Below are positions 53,222 through 60,830 of a stretch of 64,000 nucleotides of DNA, piece after piece. Position 1 is the stretch's first letter; each line of letters opens with the position of its first letter. The position numbers and the translations under genes are program-made. The stretch covers positions 1,914,001 to 1,978,000 of the forward strand of contig CP053031.1 in assembly GCA_021496505.1 (NCBI GenBank), read 5' to 3'. The notes below the pieces were generated by a model, which did not search any database, was not told where the DNA came from, and saw only the letters and a list, made by a program, of their open reading frames with translations. Origin of the DNA: Thermoleophilia bacterium SCSIO 60948. GTDB lineage: Bacteria; Actinomycetota; Thermoleophilia; Solirubrobacterales; 70-9.

Positions 53222-53683
53222 TCAGGTTGACGCCACCAGGACCGCGACGGTAATGATCGATGCGACGAGCGCCAGGTAGAAGACGCGGAGAATAGGACTG
53301 AACACCACGCTCCTCCACGCGAGAGGAACGGACTCCTTGTCGCTTAGACCCGAGAGGAAACCGCTCGCTGGCGCCGCCATGAAGAACGGGGGCACCTTCG
53401 GATCACCGCGCCGGACGCATTCGTAGAGCGCTCGAAATTGCCGCTCAGCCCTCAAATAGTAGGAATCCAAGCCCCAGAAAGCGACAACCGGAACCAGACC
53501 AACAAGCGCAAGGCACCACCGCGACTGAGCGACCGCGAAACCAAGAGCAGCACCAGCCAAGGTCAATGCCCACCCTTTGACGTAAAAGCCATCGTTGCCC
53601 AGTCGTGTAATCACAGCTTGGATCAACTCGAGGTGCTTCATCAGCTCCTCGGGCGAACGATCCCCTGGCCGTTCCTGACTCAA
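53222..53683 (-). CDS. Small three-helix membrane protein, possible effector
   Basis: A 153-residue protein. An amphipathic N-terminal helix ([15 protein letters not shown]) is followed by membrane helices at about 37-53 ([17 protein letters not shown]), 56-74 and 129-151, with a cytoplasmic loop [20 protein letters not shown] know similar uncharacterised proteins, but not a function. TTG 53683 is chosen because it overlaps the HIT stop by four bases; an ATG at codon 15 is the alternative. Membrane proteins of this size are common effectors next to TIR genes, hence the suggestion. Confidence 0.68.
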   Translation of the reverse strand: MSQERPGDRSPEELMKHLELIQAVITRLGNDGFYVKGWALTLAGAALGFAVAQSRWCLALVGLVPVVAFWGLDSYYLRAERQFRALYECVRRGDPKVPPFFMAAPASGFLSGLSDKESVPLAWRSVVFSPILRVFYLALVASIITVAVLVAST

Positions 53684-54129
53684 CCTAGATCCTGGCGAAT
53701 CTCGTGCGCCAAAGCGGAAGTTTCGACAACCGGCGATCGTGATGGCCAAATGGGCCCAAACGAGTCACCCTGCCAGCGCGGGACAAGATGAAAATGCAGG
53801 TGGAAGACAGACTGCTCGGCCGCCCTTCCCCGGGAGGTAATGAGATTGATTCCCTCGCATTCGAGCACTCGCTCGAGCGCATGACCAACCTCTTGGATCG
53901 CCTCAAAGAGACTGGCACTAAGGGGGCGCGATACCGCAAAAAAATCGGGAAAGTGTCCCCGCGGCAGAACCAGCGTGTGGCCCCGAGCCGCCGGCGCCAG
54001 CGGAAAGATCGCCAGCCATTCCTCCCTGCTGGCGATGACCTCCGATTCGGGCTCGCCGCCTTGAGACAGATTGCAGAACTCGCAATCTGAATCAAACGGC
54101 TCCTTCGCTAGAGCCCTATCGACCCGCAT
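53680..54129 (-). CDS. HIT-family nucleotide hydrolase
   Basis: A 149-residue histidine-triad protein: HLHFHLVP (His110, His112, His114) is the catalytic motif, LVLPRGHFPDFFAV the usual preceding strand, and Cys16/Cys19 (CEFC) a possible zinc site as in Hint/GalT-like members. HIT enzymes hydrolyse nucleoside phosphoramidates, dinucleoside polyphosphates or adenylates. ATG 54129 overlaps the TIR stop by 14 bases. Its position between a TIR gene and a membrane-protein gene suggests a role in making or removing a nucleotide signal, which is inference. Confidence 0.86.
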   Translation of the reverse strand: MRVDRALAKEPFDSDCEFCNLSQGGEPESEVIASREEWLAIFPLAPAARGHTLVLPRGHFPDFFAVSRPLSASLFEAIQEVGHALERVLECEGINLITSRGRAAEQSVFHLHFHLVPRWQGDSFGPIWPSRSPVVETSALAHEIRQDLG

Positions 54130-54613
54130 CCCTCGCCGCTGCCTCGATCCAGGCTCCCACATTGTTGTAACCGTCGTCGAGAATCCAGTCGTAGGTTCGG
54201 TAGAACCGCGAAAGCGTCTGACGACCGAAGAACCCACCGCCATCGGTCGTTTCGAAGTAGTCGAACGGATTTGGGCCAGCGCCCTTAACCTGGCCATTCT
54301 CTCCTCGTATCCCGTTGATATGGATTCCGAGCATCCCCATGGAGTCGGCGTGACTCTTCTGGATTTCGTAGCCCACCCATTCTCGCGCGTAGGTCTCGGA
54401 GCCGATCAAGACAACGGTCACGCCAGCACCACGCATTCCATCATCGATCAGACGTTGTATCGCCGCGGCGCCTTTGGTCTTGGCCTCCTCCCACAAAGAG
54501 TGGTCATAGAACCCGACCTCCTCGGCGTTTCGCTTCAACGTGTTGCTCTTCCGCACGACATTGGCTCGCCATACGTCGTCGTAGTGAAAGCTTGCATAAA
54601 CCTGTCTTGACAT
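54116..54613 (-). CDS. TIR-like domain protein (Thoeris ThsB/DUF1863 type)
   Basis: A 165-residue single-domain protein. VYASFHYDDVWRANVVRK at the start, FYDHSLWEEAK, VTVVLIGSETYAREWVGYEIQKS and MLGIHINGI follow the TIR-like (MTH538/DUF1863) pattern of ThsB, with Glu83 as the likely catalytic residue for NAD-derived signal synthesis. No ThsA (SIR2-SLOG) gene is present; instead HIT and membrane-protein genes follow. ATG 54613 has an ideal AGGAGGT site at a seven-base spacing. It is the first gene of the ten-gene leftward run. Confidence 0.82.
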   Translation of the reverse strand: MSRQVYASFHYDDVWRANVVRKSNTLKRNAEEVGFYDHSLWEEAKTKGAAAIQRLIDDGMRGAGVTVVLIGSETYAREWVGYEIQKSHADSMGMLGIHINGIRGENGQVKGAGPNPFDYFETTDGGGFFGRQTLSRFYRTYDWILDDGYNNVGAWIEAAARDAGR

Positions 54614-54694
54614 CTTCGACCTCCTGAGCAGAACTGACTGGATGAAGGCTGCCTGATCGATCAGACGTCTCGCTTGGGTAAGGACTGCCGAGGG

Positions 54695-55519
54695 CTACGA
54701 CGCCGAGCGGCACCCGGCCAAGAACTTGGAAACAACTGACGCCGCACTCGCCGCGGAGTCGGCTTCCCCGACTGCTCGAACCAGCCTGCTTCCGATGATC
54801 ACCCCGTCGGCCACCGAGCCCACCTCGGCGGCCTGTTCGGGGGTACCGATCCCGAAGCCGACCGCGACCGGAACCGAAGCATCGCGCTGAGTCGCGCGGA
54901 CGAGATCGGCAAGGCCCTCGGGCATGACCTTGCGCTCGCCGGTCGTCCGTGTGTCCGATACCAGGTACACGAAGCCCTCCGCCCCGCCGCAGATGCGCGC
55001 CCGGCGTTCCGGCGGAGTGTTCGGGGCGACGAGCGGGATGATCGCGAGACCGGCCTCGCGCAGCGCCGCGGTGATCTCGCCGCCCTCCTCTGGCGGAAGG
55101 TCGGGGACGATCGCCCCGACGGCCCCGGCTTCGGCGAGCAGCGAGGCGAACCGCTCGGGCCCCCGCGCGAGGATCATGTTCGCGTAGCCCATCGCGACGA
55201 CCGGGATCCGCTCGGACACCGAAGCGCAGACCTCGAGCGTCGACTCCAGCGTCGCGCCGCCGCGGAGCGCCTTGGTCGCCGCGGCGTGGACGACGGGGCC
55301 GTCGGCGAGCGGATCGGAGAACGGAATCCCGAGCTCGATCAGGTCGGCGCCGCCCTCGACGTAGGCGTCGGCGACGGCCAGCGACGTCTCATGGTCGGGA
55401 TAGCCGGCCATCAGGTAGGGCATCAGCGCCGCTCGGCCTTCGGCCTTCGCGGCGCCTAACGCATCGGCGATCCGCTTCCCGCCGGCGAGTTGCGGCGCCG
55501 GCGCTCCCCCATCGGACAT
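54695..55519 (-). CDS. trpA: Tryptophan synthase alpha subunit
   Basis: A 274-residue TIM barrel that cleaves indole-3-glycerol phosphate to indole. The catalytic Glu lies in GADLIELGIPFSDP, the Asp in IVPDLPPEEGG, and GFGIGTPEQAAEVG binds phosphate. The start is the ATG two bases after trpB's stop. It is the last gene of the trp run, 81 bases upstream of the defence island's TIR start. Confidence 0.96.
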   Translation of the reverse strand: MSDGGAPAPQLAGGKRIADALGAAKAEGRAALMPYLMAGYPDHETSLAVADAYVEGGADLIELGIPFSDPLADGPVVHAAATKALRGGATLESTLEVCASVSERIPVVAMGYANMILARGPERFASLLAEAGAVGAIVPDLPPEEGGEITAALREAGLAIIPLVAPNTPPERRARICGGAEGFVYLVSDTRTTGERKVMPEGLADLVRATQRDASVPVAVGFGIGTPEQAAEVGSVADGVIIGSRLVRAVGEADSAASAASVVSKFLAGCRSAS

Positions 55520-55521
55520 CC

Positions 55522-56745
55522 TCAGAACTCCCGCTCGCCCTCGAGCTCACCCATCTCGTGCAGGCGAGCGGTCGCCTCTGCGAGGTCCTTGTCGCCGCGA
55601 CCCGACAGGCAGAGGACGTCGAAGCCCTCGTCGGGCGCGTCGCCCGCATCGGCGTCGGCGAGCAGCCAGGCGATCGCGTGCGAGGGCTCGAGCGCGGGGA
55701 TGATCCCCTCGAGCCGCGAGAGCTCCTTGAACGCCAGCGCTGCCTGCGTGTCGGTGACCGCGACGTAGCGAGCCCGTCCGAGATCGCGCAGATGCGCGTG
55801 CTGCGGGCCGACGCCCGGATAGTCGAGCCCGGCCGAGATCGAGTGCGCCTCGGTGATCTGGCCGTCGTCGTCGGAGAGCACCGATGACATCGCGCCATGC
55901 AGGACGCCCGGTTTACCGAGCCCCAGCGACGCGCCGTGGCGCTCGGTGTCGAGCCCATCCCCCGCCGCCTCGACGCCGATCAGCTCGACACCGGGCTCGT
56001 CGAGGAACGCGTGGAAGGCGCCGATCGCATTGGAGCCGCCGCCGACGCAGGCGATGACGCGCTTCGGTGGTCCGCCGTCGGACTTGCCGCACTGCTCGGC
56101 GATCTCGACGCCGATCGTGCGCTGGAGATCGCGCACCAGAACGGGATACGGCGCCGGGCCGACCGCGGATCCGATCACGTAGTGGGTGTCGACCGAGTTC
56201 GTGACCCAGTCGCGGATGGCGGCGCTCGTCGCCTCCTTGAGGGTCTTCGCGCCCGCCTCGACCGGCGCGACCTCAGCCCCGAGCAGCCGCATCCGCTCGA
56301 CGTTCGGGGCCTGGCGGCGCATGTCCTCGGTTCCCATGTAGACCACGCAGTCGAGACCGAGCAGTGCGCATGCGGTCGCGGTCGCGACGCCGTGCTGGCC
56401 GGCGCCGGTCTCGGCGATCACGCGCGTCTTGCCCATCCGCTTGGCAAGCAGTCCCTGGCCGACGGCGTTGTTGATCTTGTGGGCACCAGTGTGGGCGAGG
56501 TCCTCGCGCTTGAGGTAGACGCGGCGGCCGATTCGCTCCGAGAGCCGGTCGGCGCGGTAGAGCGGCGTCGGGCGGCCGACGTAGGTCTCGAGCAGGCGAC
56601 CGAGCTCCGCCAGGTACTCGGGGTCCTCGCGCGTCTCGGCCCACACTCGGGTCAGTTCATCGAGCGCCGGGATCAGCACCTCGGGGACGAAGCGACCGCC
56701 GTAGGGACCGAACCGCTCCTCGATCGCCTCGGATCCCGCGGTCAC
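55522..56745 (-). CDS. trpB: Tryptophan synthase beta subunit
   Basis: A 407-residue PLP enzyme that joins indole and serine. The PLP lysine is in [18 protein letters not shown], the phosphate-binding loop is [11 protein letters not shown], and [17 protein letters not shown] is also typical. ATG 56745 overlaps the trpF stop by four bases. This is the standard trpB1 form. Confidence 0.97.
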   Translation of the reverse strand: MTAGSEAIEERFGPYGGRFVPEVLIPALDELTRVWAETREDPEYLAELGRLLETYVGRPTPLYRADRLSERIGRRVYLKREDLAHTGAHKINNAVGQGLLAKRMGKTRVIAETGAGQHGVATATACALLGLDCVVYMGTEDMRRQAPNVERMRLLGAEVAPVEAGAKTLKEATSAAIRDWVTNSVDTHYVIGSAVGPAPYPVLVRDLQRTIGVEIAEQCGKSDGGPPKRVIACVGGGSNAIGAFHAFLDEPGVELIGVEAAGDGLDTERHGASLGLGKPGVLHGAMSSVLSDDDGQITEAHSISAGLDYPGVGPQHAHLRDLGRARYVAVTDTQAALAFKELSRLEGIIPALEPSHAIAWLLADADAGDAPDEGFDVLCLSGRGDKDLAEATARLHEMGELEGEREF

Positions 56746-57524
56746 TCTGCGACCTCCTCGGCCTCGGGCTCTCGGTCGCGCTCGGCGATCGCCCGCGAGA
56801 TTCGTGCGCGCTGGGCGTCCTCGCGCTCGGTCGTCGAGCGGCCCTGGGTGATCACCTCGCGCTCCTCATCGGGCTCGACACGGTCGGGGCGGTCGAACAG
56901 TGCGCCGGCCGCATTCGCGCGGTCGAAGAACTCGCGCATCTTCGCCTCCGACTTGACGCCGGGACGGTCGTTCTCGACGCCGCTCGCGACGTCGACCGCG
57001 TAGGGCTGCGCCTCGGCGATCGCGGCGTCGACGTTCTCCGGCGTCAGGCCGCCGGCCAGGATCGTCGGGACCTTCGAGCGCCGCAGCCGCGCCAGGTGCC
57101 AGTCGAAGCTCTCGCCCGACCCGCCGCGCTTCGGCGAGTAGGCGTCGAAGAGGTGGAAGTCGGTCCGATAGGCCTCGGCCGCCTGGACGTCGGCGCCCGA
57201 GCGGACGCGGAGCGCCTTGATCACCTTCACCCCGGCGCGACGCGAGACCTCGCGGCAGAACGCCGCGCCCTCGTCGCCGTGGAGCTGGACCATCGCGAGG
57301 TTGAGGTTCTCGACCGCGTCGGTCACCTCGCGCAGCGACGGGTTGACGAACACGCCGGTGATCAAGGTCCGGCGCCGGAAGGCGGCGGCGATCGCGGCGG
57401 CCTCGCCCGGATGCGCGTGGCGGGGGCTCTCGGGCCACAGGTTGAGGCCGATCGCCCAGGCGCCGAGGTCGCACGCCAGCTCGGCGTCCTCGGGCCGCGT
57501 TATGCCACAGATCTTGACCCGCAT
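56742..57524 (-). CDS. trpF: Phosphoribosylanthranilate isomerase with a charged C-terminal extension
   Basis: A 260-residue protein. Residues 1-210 are a normal TrpF barrel: catalytic Cys in [15 protein letters not shown], Asp in [17 protein letters not shown], and [15 protein letters not shown] with VDVASGVE for phosphate binding. About 50 more residues are highly charged ([20 protein letters not shown]) and without family counterpart. ATG 57524 is chosen at the first strand; an in-frame GTG at 57551 overlaps the hipA stop. It is separated from trpC by about 4.6 kb of unrelated genes. Confidence 0.93.
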   Translation of the reverse strand: MRVKICGITRPEDAELACDLGAWAIGLNLWPESPRHAHPGEAAAIAAAFRRRTLITGVFVNPSLREVTDAVENLNLAMVQLHGDEGAAFCREVSRRAGVKVIKALRVRSGADVQAAEAYRTDFHLFDAYSPKRGGSGESFDWHLARLRRSKVPTILAGGLTPENVDAAIAEAQPYAVDVASGVENDRPGVKSEAKMREFFDRANAAGALFDRPDRVEPDEEREVITQGRSTTEREDAQRARISRAIAERDREPEAEEVAE

Positions 57525-57547
57525 CGCCCGGCCAACGATAGGGGCGC

Positions 57548-58855
57548 TCACCCGCGCCGCAGCTCAAGCCGGTGCGTCGCCGCGATCGCCTCGATCTGAC
57601 CCGAGTCCACCCCGGCCCGGTCGGCGAGCTCGGGCCACGCCTTTACCGCCTCGGTCACCTCGGCAAGGATCGTTTCCGGCCGGCCGCGTTTTATCGATGC
57701 CGCACGTGCGACAGCCAGCAGATCCTCGATCGTTAGATCGTCGACCTTGCCGTTGATCGACATCTGGTGCCGAGCGGTCCAGGGTCCGTTCGGGTTGTAG
57801 GAGTAGGTGACGTCGAAGGCCGGGGAGAGCGACCAGCGACCATCCCGGTCCATCAGGAAGGCGATGTTCTTGACGTGGTCGTCCTGATTTCTCGCGACGA
57901 CGTTGAAGACCATCCGGCGAAACTGTTGCTCGGCAGCGTCGGGCGGTAGATCGAGGCGGCGGATCACGTCGAATGCCTGCTCGTAGCTGTTGGCCCCCGC
58001 AAGCCGGTAGTCGAGGTGGGCCAATGCGCCAAGCGACTGCATGTGCAGCCGGTCGCCGGTCGCGTCGCGATCGAAGCGCCGGGTCATGAAGTGGCGCCTG
58101 CCGCCCTCTTCGAGCAGCCGACATTCACTCATCACAATGCCCGCGCGGGCGGCCAGCTCCGAATAGACGTACTCGATCGCGCCGTAGCCGAGCGCGCCGC
58201 CAAGCTCCCGCGAAAAGTCATCGACACCATCGAACTTAAGGATCCAGTACTCGAAGGGCGGCGGAAGGTCTATTTGACCCGAGCGGACCTCGTCGGTCCC
58301 GGGGTCGAGAGCGATCAACGCCTTGGCGCGTGCACCGCCCGCGGAGGTGCCGACCCGAAGTATCTGGCGCATCGCCGCGGCAGAGTCCTCGCCCCCGATC
58401 CCGACCCCGAGACCTTCGCGCTCGTCGAGCACCTCCGCCGCAAGCGCGGCCAGCCGCGCCACGTCGACGCGCTCGTCCTCGGACGGATCCGGCCCGGTCG
58501 CAGGTAAGAACTCGAGCGCACCCATTGCCCTGGTCCCGACGTAGCAGAGTCGCTCGACCGCATCGAAGTCGACAGGCGAGCGGCCCTCGCGAGCGAGCCA
58601 GGCGTCGATCAGGGCGCGGCCATAGCGATCTGGAAGCGCATCGCTGAGAAGACCGGGCAGGCCTTCGAAGGTCTGGCGATCGAGCGCCGGGAATCTCCAG
58701 ATCCCACCACGGCCTATCGGCATCTGGATCGGCGCGATCTCAATCTCGCGAACCGTGAAAGCCGGGTCGTATTCGAATCGCGCGACATCGCCGGCACGGT
58801 CGATCGCGACCGCACCGACCCGCGTTCCCCAGAGTGAGACCTCGGCGACCGTCAT
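57548..58855 (-). CDS. hipA: HipA-type serine/threonine kinase toxin
   Basis: A 435-residue HipA. The activation/P-loop-like motif GTSAGGARAK (169-178), ATP site EYWILKFDG, catalytic NQDDHVKN (323-330) and metal-binding Asp348 in SPAFDVTYSY are all present, so the kinase should be active. In E. coli HipA phosphorylates glutamyl-tRNA synthetase and halts growth. The start GTG/ATG at 58855 overlaps the hipB stop by four bases. It sits directly before trpF on the same strand. Confidence 0.93.
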   Translation of the reverse strand: MTVAEVSLWGTRVGAVAIDRAGDVARFEYDPAFTVREIEIAPIQMPIGRGGIWRFPALDRQTFEGLPGLLSDALPDRYGRALIDAWLAREGRSPVDFDAVERLCYVGTRAMGALEFLPATGPDPSEDERVDVARLAALAAEVLDEREGLGVGIGGEDSAAAMRQILRVGTSAGGARAKALIALDPGTDEVRSGQIDLPPPFEYWILKFDGVDDFSRELGGALGYGAIEYVYSELAARAGIVMSECRLLEEGGRRHFMTRRFDRDATGDRLHMQSLGALAHLDYRLAGANSYEQAFDVIRRLDLPPDAAEQQFRRMVFNVVARNQDDHVKNIAFLMDRDGRWSLSPAFDVTYSYNPNGPWTARHQMSINGKVDDLTIEDLLAVARAASIKRGRPETILAEVTEAVKAWPELADRAGVDSGQIEAIAATHRLELRRG

Positions 58856-59229
58856 GATCCGCCGGACTCGTCGCCCCAGGGAGCCCGCCGACTCGCGGGC
58901 TCGTTCGGCGCTCGCCTGCGCCTGGATCGCGCTCTGTTTGCTCGATCGAGCTGCTCAAGCGGACTGGGACCGGGAGGCTCGAGGATGCCGTCGAGCTCGC
59001 CGAGTGCACCCAGCGCTCGCAGAATCCTCACGAGGTTCGTCGTAGCGACCGAAGCACCACCTTCGGCACTCGTCAGGGTGCGGCGCGACACCCCAGCACG
59101 CTCAGCGAGCGCCGCCTGGGTTTCGCCGAGCTCGATTCGGCGCCGCTTCATGCGCTGACCCAACTCATCGAGCGTCGCCGCGTCGATCGTCGTCGCTTCT
59201 ATTCGCATATTGCGCATATTATTGCGCAT
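58852..59229 (-). CDS. hipB: HipB-type antitoxin with XRE helix-turn-helix
   Basis: A protein of up to 125 residues. The XRE domain is LGQRMKRRRIELGETQAALAERAGVSRRTLTSAEGG (about residues 23-58), and the tail is basic and disordered. It neutralises HipA and represses the pair. Three Met codons lie in the first eight (MRNNMRNM), all inside a repeated operator-like sequence; none has a ribosome site, so the true start (59229, 59217 or 59208) is uncertain. Confidence 0.87.
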   Translation of the reverse strand: MRNNMRNMRIEATTIDAATLDELGQRMKRRRIELGETQAALAERAGVSRRTLTSAEGGASVATTNLVRILRALGALGELDGILEPPGPSPLEQLDRANRARSRRRRAPNEPASRRAPWGDESGGS

Positions 59230-59231
59230 AT
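59203..59231. promoter_or_regulatory. hipBA operator-like repeats
   Basis: The block holds three copies of a ten-base unit close to ATTGCGCATA, with an inverted GCGCA-N6-TGCGC pair at 59212-59227. It spans the candidate hipB start codons. HipB proteins bind such repeats to repress their own operon. Local AT content is far above the surroundings. Confidence 0.55.
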
Positions 59232-59268
59232 CGCGTTGAGAAACAAAGTTATGCGCGTTTTATTGCGC

Positions 59269-59713
59269 TCAGTCGATCTCGATCAGCTCGATGACGCAAC
59301 CGTCCGGGTCGCGCATGTAGAGCAGACGCCCCGTACCGCGCGGGATGTCGAATTCGACCGCCTCGCCGACCAGCGTCGCGCCGTGTCCCTCGGCCGCCGC
59401 CAGCGTCGCGTCGAGGTCGCCCACCTCGAGGGCGATGTGCGGGACCCCCGGATCGGCCGGTGCGTTGCGCGTCGCCGATTCGCCGCGGATCGAGTTCTCG
59501 GCAAGCTCGATCTCGATCCCGCCACCCTCGAGCATCGCGACGCGCGCCTGGGCCTCCGCGACGCCGTGGACCCGGGCGACCATCTCGCCCGGTGCCTCGA
59601 ACGGCCCGGACGTCAGCTCGAAACCCAGCGCGTCGCGCCAGAGGCCGATCGAGCGCTCGAGGTCGTCGACGTGGATCCCGAAGTGGACAGTCCTCGAACT
59701 CCGGGGCCACCAT
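59269..59713 (-). pseudogene. Glyoxalase/bleomycin-resistance (VOC) protein, one-base frameshift near the N-terminus
   Basis: A VOC-fold gene split between frames. ATG 59713 gives MVAPEFEDC; one extra base in the CC at 59685-59686 then shifts to the frame encoding HFGIHVDDLERSIGLWRDALGFEL and the rest (PHIALEVGDLDATLAAAEGHG; MRDPDGCVIELIEID) to 59269. Read as one chain it is about 147 residues, the usual size, with two beta-alpha-beta repeats. Without correction only a 104-residue fragment starting at internal ATG 59583 is made. A sequencing error and a real mutation are equally possible. The substrate is unknown. Confidence 0.66.
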
Positions 59714-59742
59714 CGCTCATCGGGGATGGCTACCCAAGGCGC

Positions 59743-59788
59743 CTGGTGGTCACTCGGGCCGGTCAGGGCCGGCTCGAGTGACCACCAG
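59743..59788 (-). terminator. Long hairpin after the ArsR-SRPBCC operon
   Basis: Two 20-base arms (59743-59762 and 59769-59788) with one mismatch (G-U in RNA) and a six-base loop. It starts 25 bases past the SRPBCC stop. The following sequence is not T-rich, so termination efficiency is uncertain. Confidence 0.6.
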
Positions 59789-59812
59789 AGTCCGAGGTCG
59801 TGATGCGGGGCC

Positions 59813-60325
59813 CTAGGCGAGCTCGTTCGCGGTCTGCTCGAGCAGACCGAAGGAGTCTTCGATGCCGTCGGCCATCCCGCTGCCGAGGATCATGTCGCGC
59901 TCCTCCTTGCCCGAGACCTCCATCAGCAGCGTGAGCTTGGTGCGGCCCTCGCCGAGGTCCTCGAACGTGAGCGTGTTGACGGCGCCGTCGCCGTTCGGTC
60001 CCTGGGGTCCGGGGTAACCCTCGAAGCGCTCGACCGCGACGATCTTCTCGCCCTCGACGAGCTCGGTCGTCACTCCGGTGAACGCGACCTCCATCTCGCC
60101 CTCGGGCCCCTGGGCGTTCATCGCGAAGCGATACTTGCCGCCCACGCTCGCGTCCATCTCGCAGACGGTCATCTCACCGCGTCCGCCGTGCCACCACTTG
60201 CGGATCAGATCGGCCTCGGTGTAGGCGCGCCATACGAGATCCTTCGGAGCGTCGAACTCGCGCTCGATCAGGATCTGGTCGTCGGCCGGGGTCGTCGCCC
60301 TGACCTTGTTCTGCGTCGCGTTCAT
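59813..60325 (-). CDS. SRPBCC/AHSA1-domain protein
   Basis: A 170-residue helix-grip protein of the AHSA1 (Hsp90-ATPase-activator-like) group: ILIEREFDAPKDLVWRAYTEADLIRKWWHGGRGEMTV begins the domain and GTEDxIEDS-type end MADGIEDSFGLLEQ closes it. Such proteins pair with ArsR regulators in many actinobacteria; their ligand is usually unknown. ATG 60325 overlaps the ArsR stop by four bases. Confidence 0.87.
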   Translation of the reverse strand: MNATQNKVRATTPADDQILIEREFDAPKDLVWRAYTEADLIRKWWHGGRGEMTVCEMDASVGGKYRFAMNAQGPEGEMEVAFTGVTTELVEGEKIVAVERFEGYPGPQGPNGDGAVNTLTFEDLGEGRTKLTLLMEVSGKEERDMILGSGMADGIEDSFGLLEQTANELA

Positions 60326-60669
60326 AGCGACCCTCCCTCTGGTTGTTGCTTGAGCTCCTCGAGCACGCCGTCAAGCGCGTCGAATCGCTCGTTCCACGCC
60401 TGCTCGAACGCGCCCACCCACGTATGGACCTGCTCGAGCGGACGTCCGTCGATCCGGTAGAGCCGCCGCCTGCCGTCCTCCCTCACCTGGACCAGGCCCA
60501 CCGCGCGCAGCACCCGCAGGTGCTTCGAGACGGCCGGCTGGTCCATCGTGAGCTCGGACACCAGCTCCGAGACCGACAGCTCACTGCCGGCGAGCGCGTC
60601 GAGGATCTCCCTCCGACGCGGTTCGGCGATCGCGTTGAACGCGTCGGTGGTCGTGGCGGCCCTTGCCAT
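60322..60669 (-). CDS. ArsR-family repressor, probably leaderless
   Basis: A 115-residue winged-helix protein: AEPRRREILDALAGSELSVSELVSELTMDQPAVSKHLRVLRAVGLVQVREDGRRRLYRID is the ArsR domain. No metal-binding CVC motif is seen, which fits the non-metal subgroup coupled to SRPBCC genes. ATG 60669 is chosen because a strong promoter places the transcription start at or next to it; an in-frame codon 36 bases upstream falls in that promoter. Confidence 0.9.
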   Translation of the reverse strand: MARAATTTDAFNAIAEPRRREILDALAGSELSVSELVSELTMDQPAVSKHLRVLRAVGLVQVREDGRRRLYRIDGRPLEQVHTWVGAFEQAWNERFDALDGVLEELKQQPEGGSL

Positions 60670-60677
60670 GCCGAAAC

Positions 60678-60705
60678 AATATATACGTTTATCGGCATAT
60701 GTCAA
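60678..60705 (-). promoter_or_regulatory. Strong sigma70-like promoter of the ArsR gene
   Basis: Read leftward: TTGACA (60705-60700), 16 bases and TATATT (60683-60678), ending eight bases before the ATG. The spacer has near-symmetrical ATAT ends that could be the ArsR operator. The transcript should have no leader. Confidence 0.75.
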
Positions 60706-60726
60706 CGACCCACCTCAGAACGAGAG

Positions 60727-60760
60727 AGGGCCGGCACCCTCCTGGAGTGCCGGCCCTTCT
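60727..60760 (-). terminator. Hairpin after htrA
   Basis: Inverted GGGCCGGCAC / GTGCCGGCCC arms around a nine-base centre, about 70 bases past the htrA stop and just upstream of the ArsR promoter. It probably isolates htrA from the ArsR-SRPBCC unit. Confidence 0.6.
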
Positions 60761-60830
60761 CGCAAGTCGACCGGGTGGGAGGTATGTGCCGCCCGGGGGT
60801 TCAACGGGCGGGGTTTCCGATCGACAAGCT

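Noticed and set aside
53222-54613. A complete classical Thoeris system.
   Set aside because: ThsA with SIR2 and SLOG domains is absent, so only a Thoeris-like TIR component can be claimed.
43158-54613. An integrated prophage or transposon carrying the island.
   Set aside because: No integrase, transposase, structural phage genes, tRNA attachment site or flanking direct repeats were noticed.
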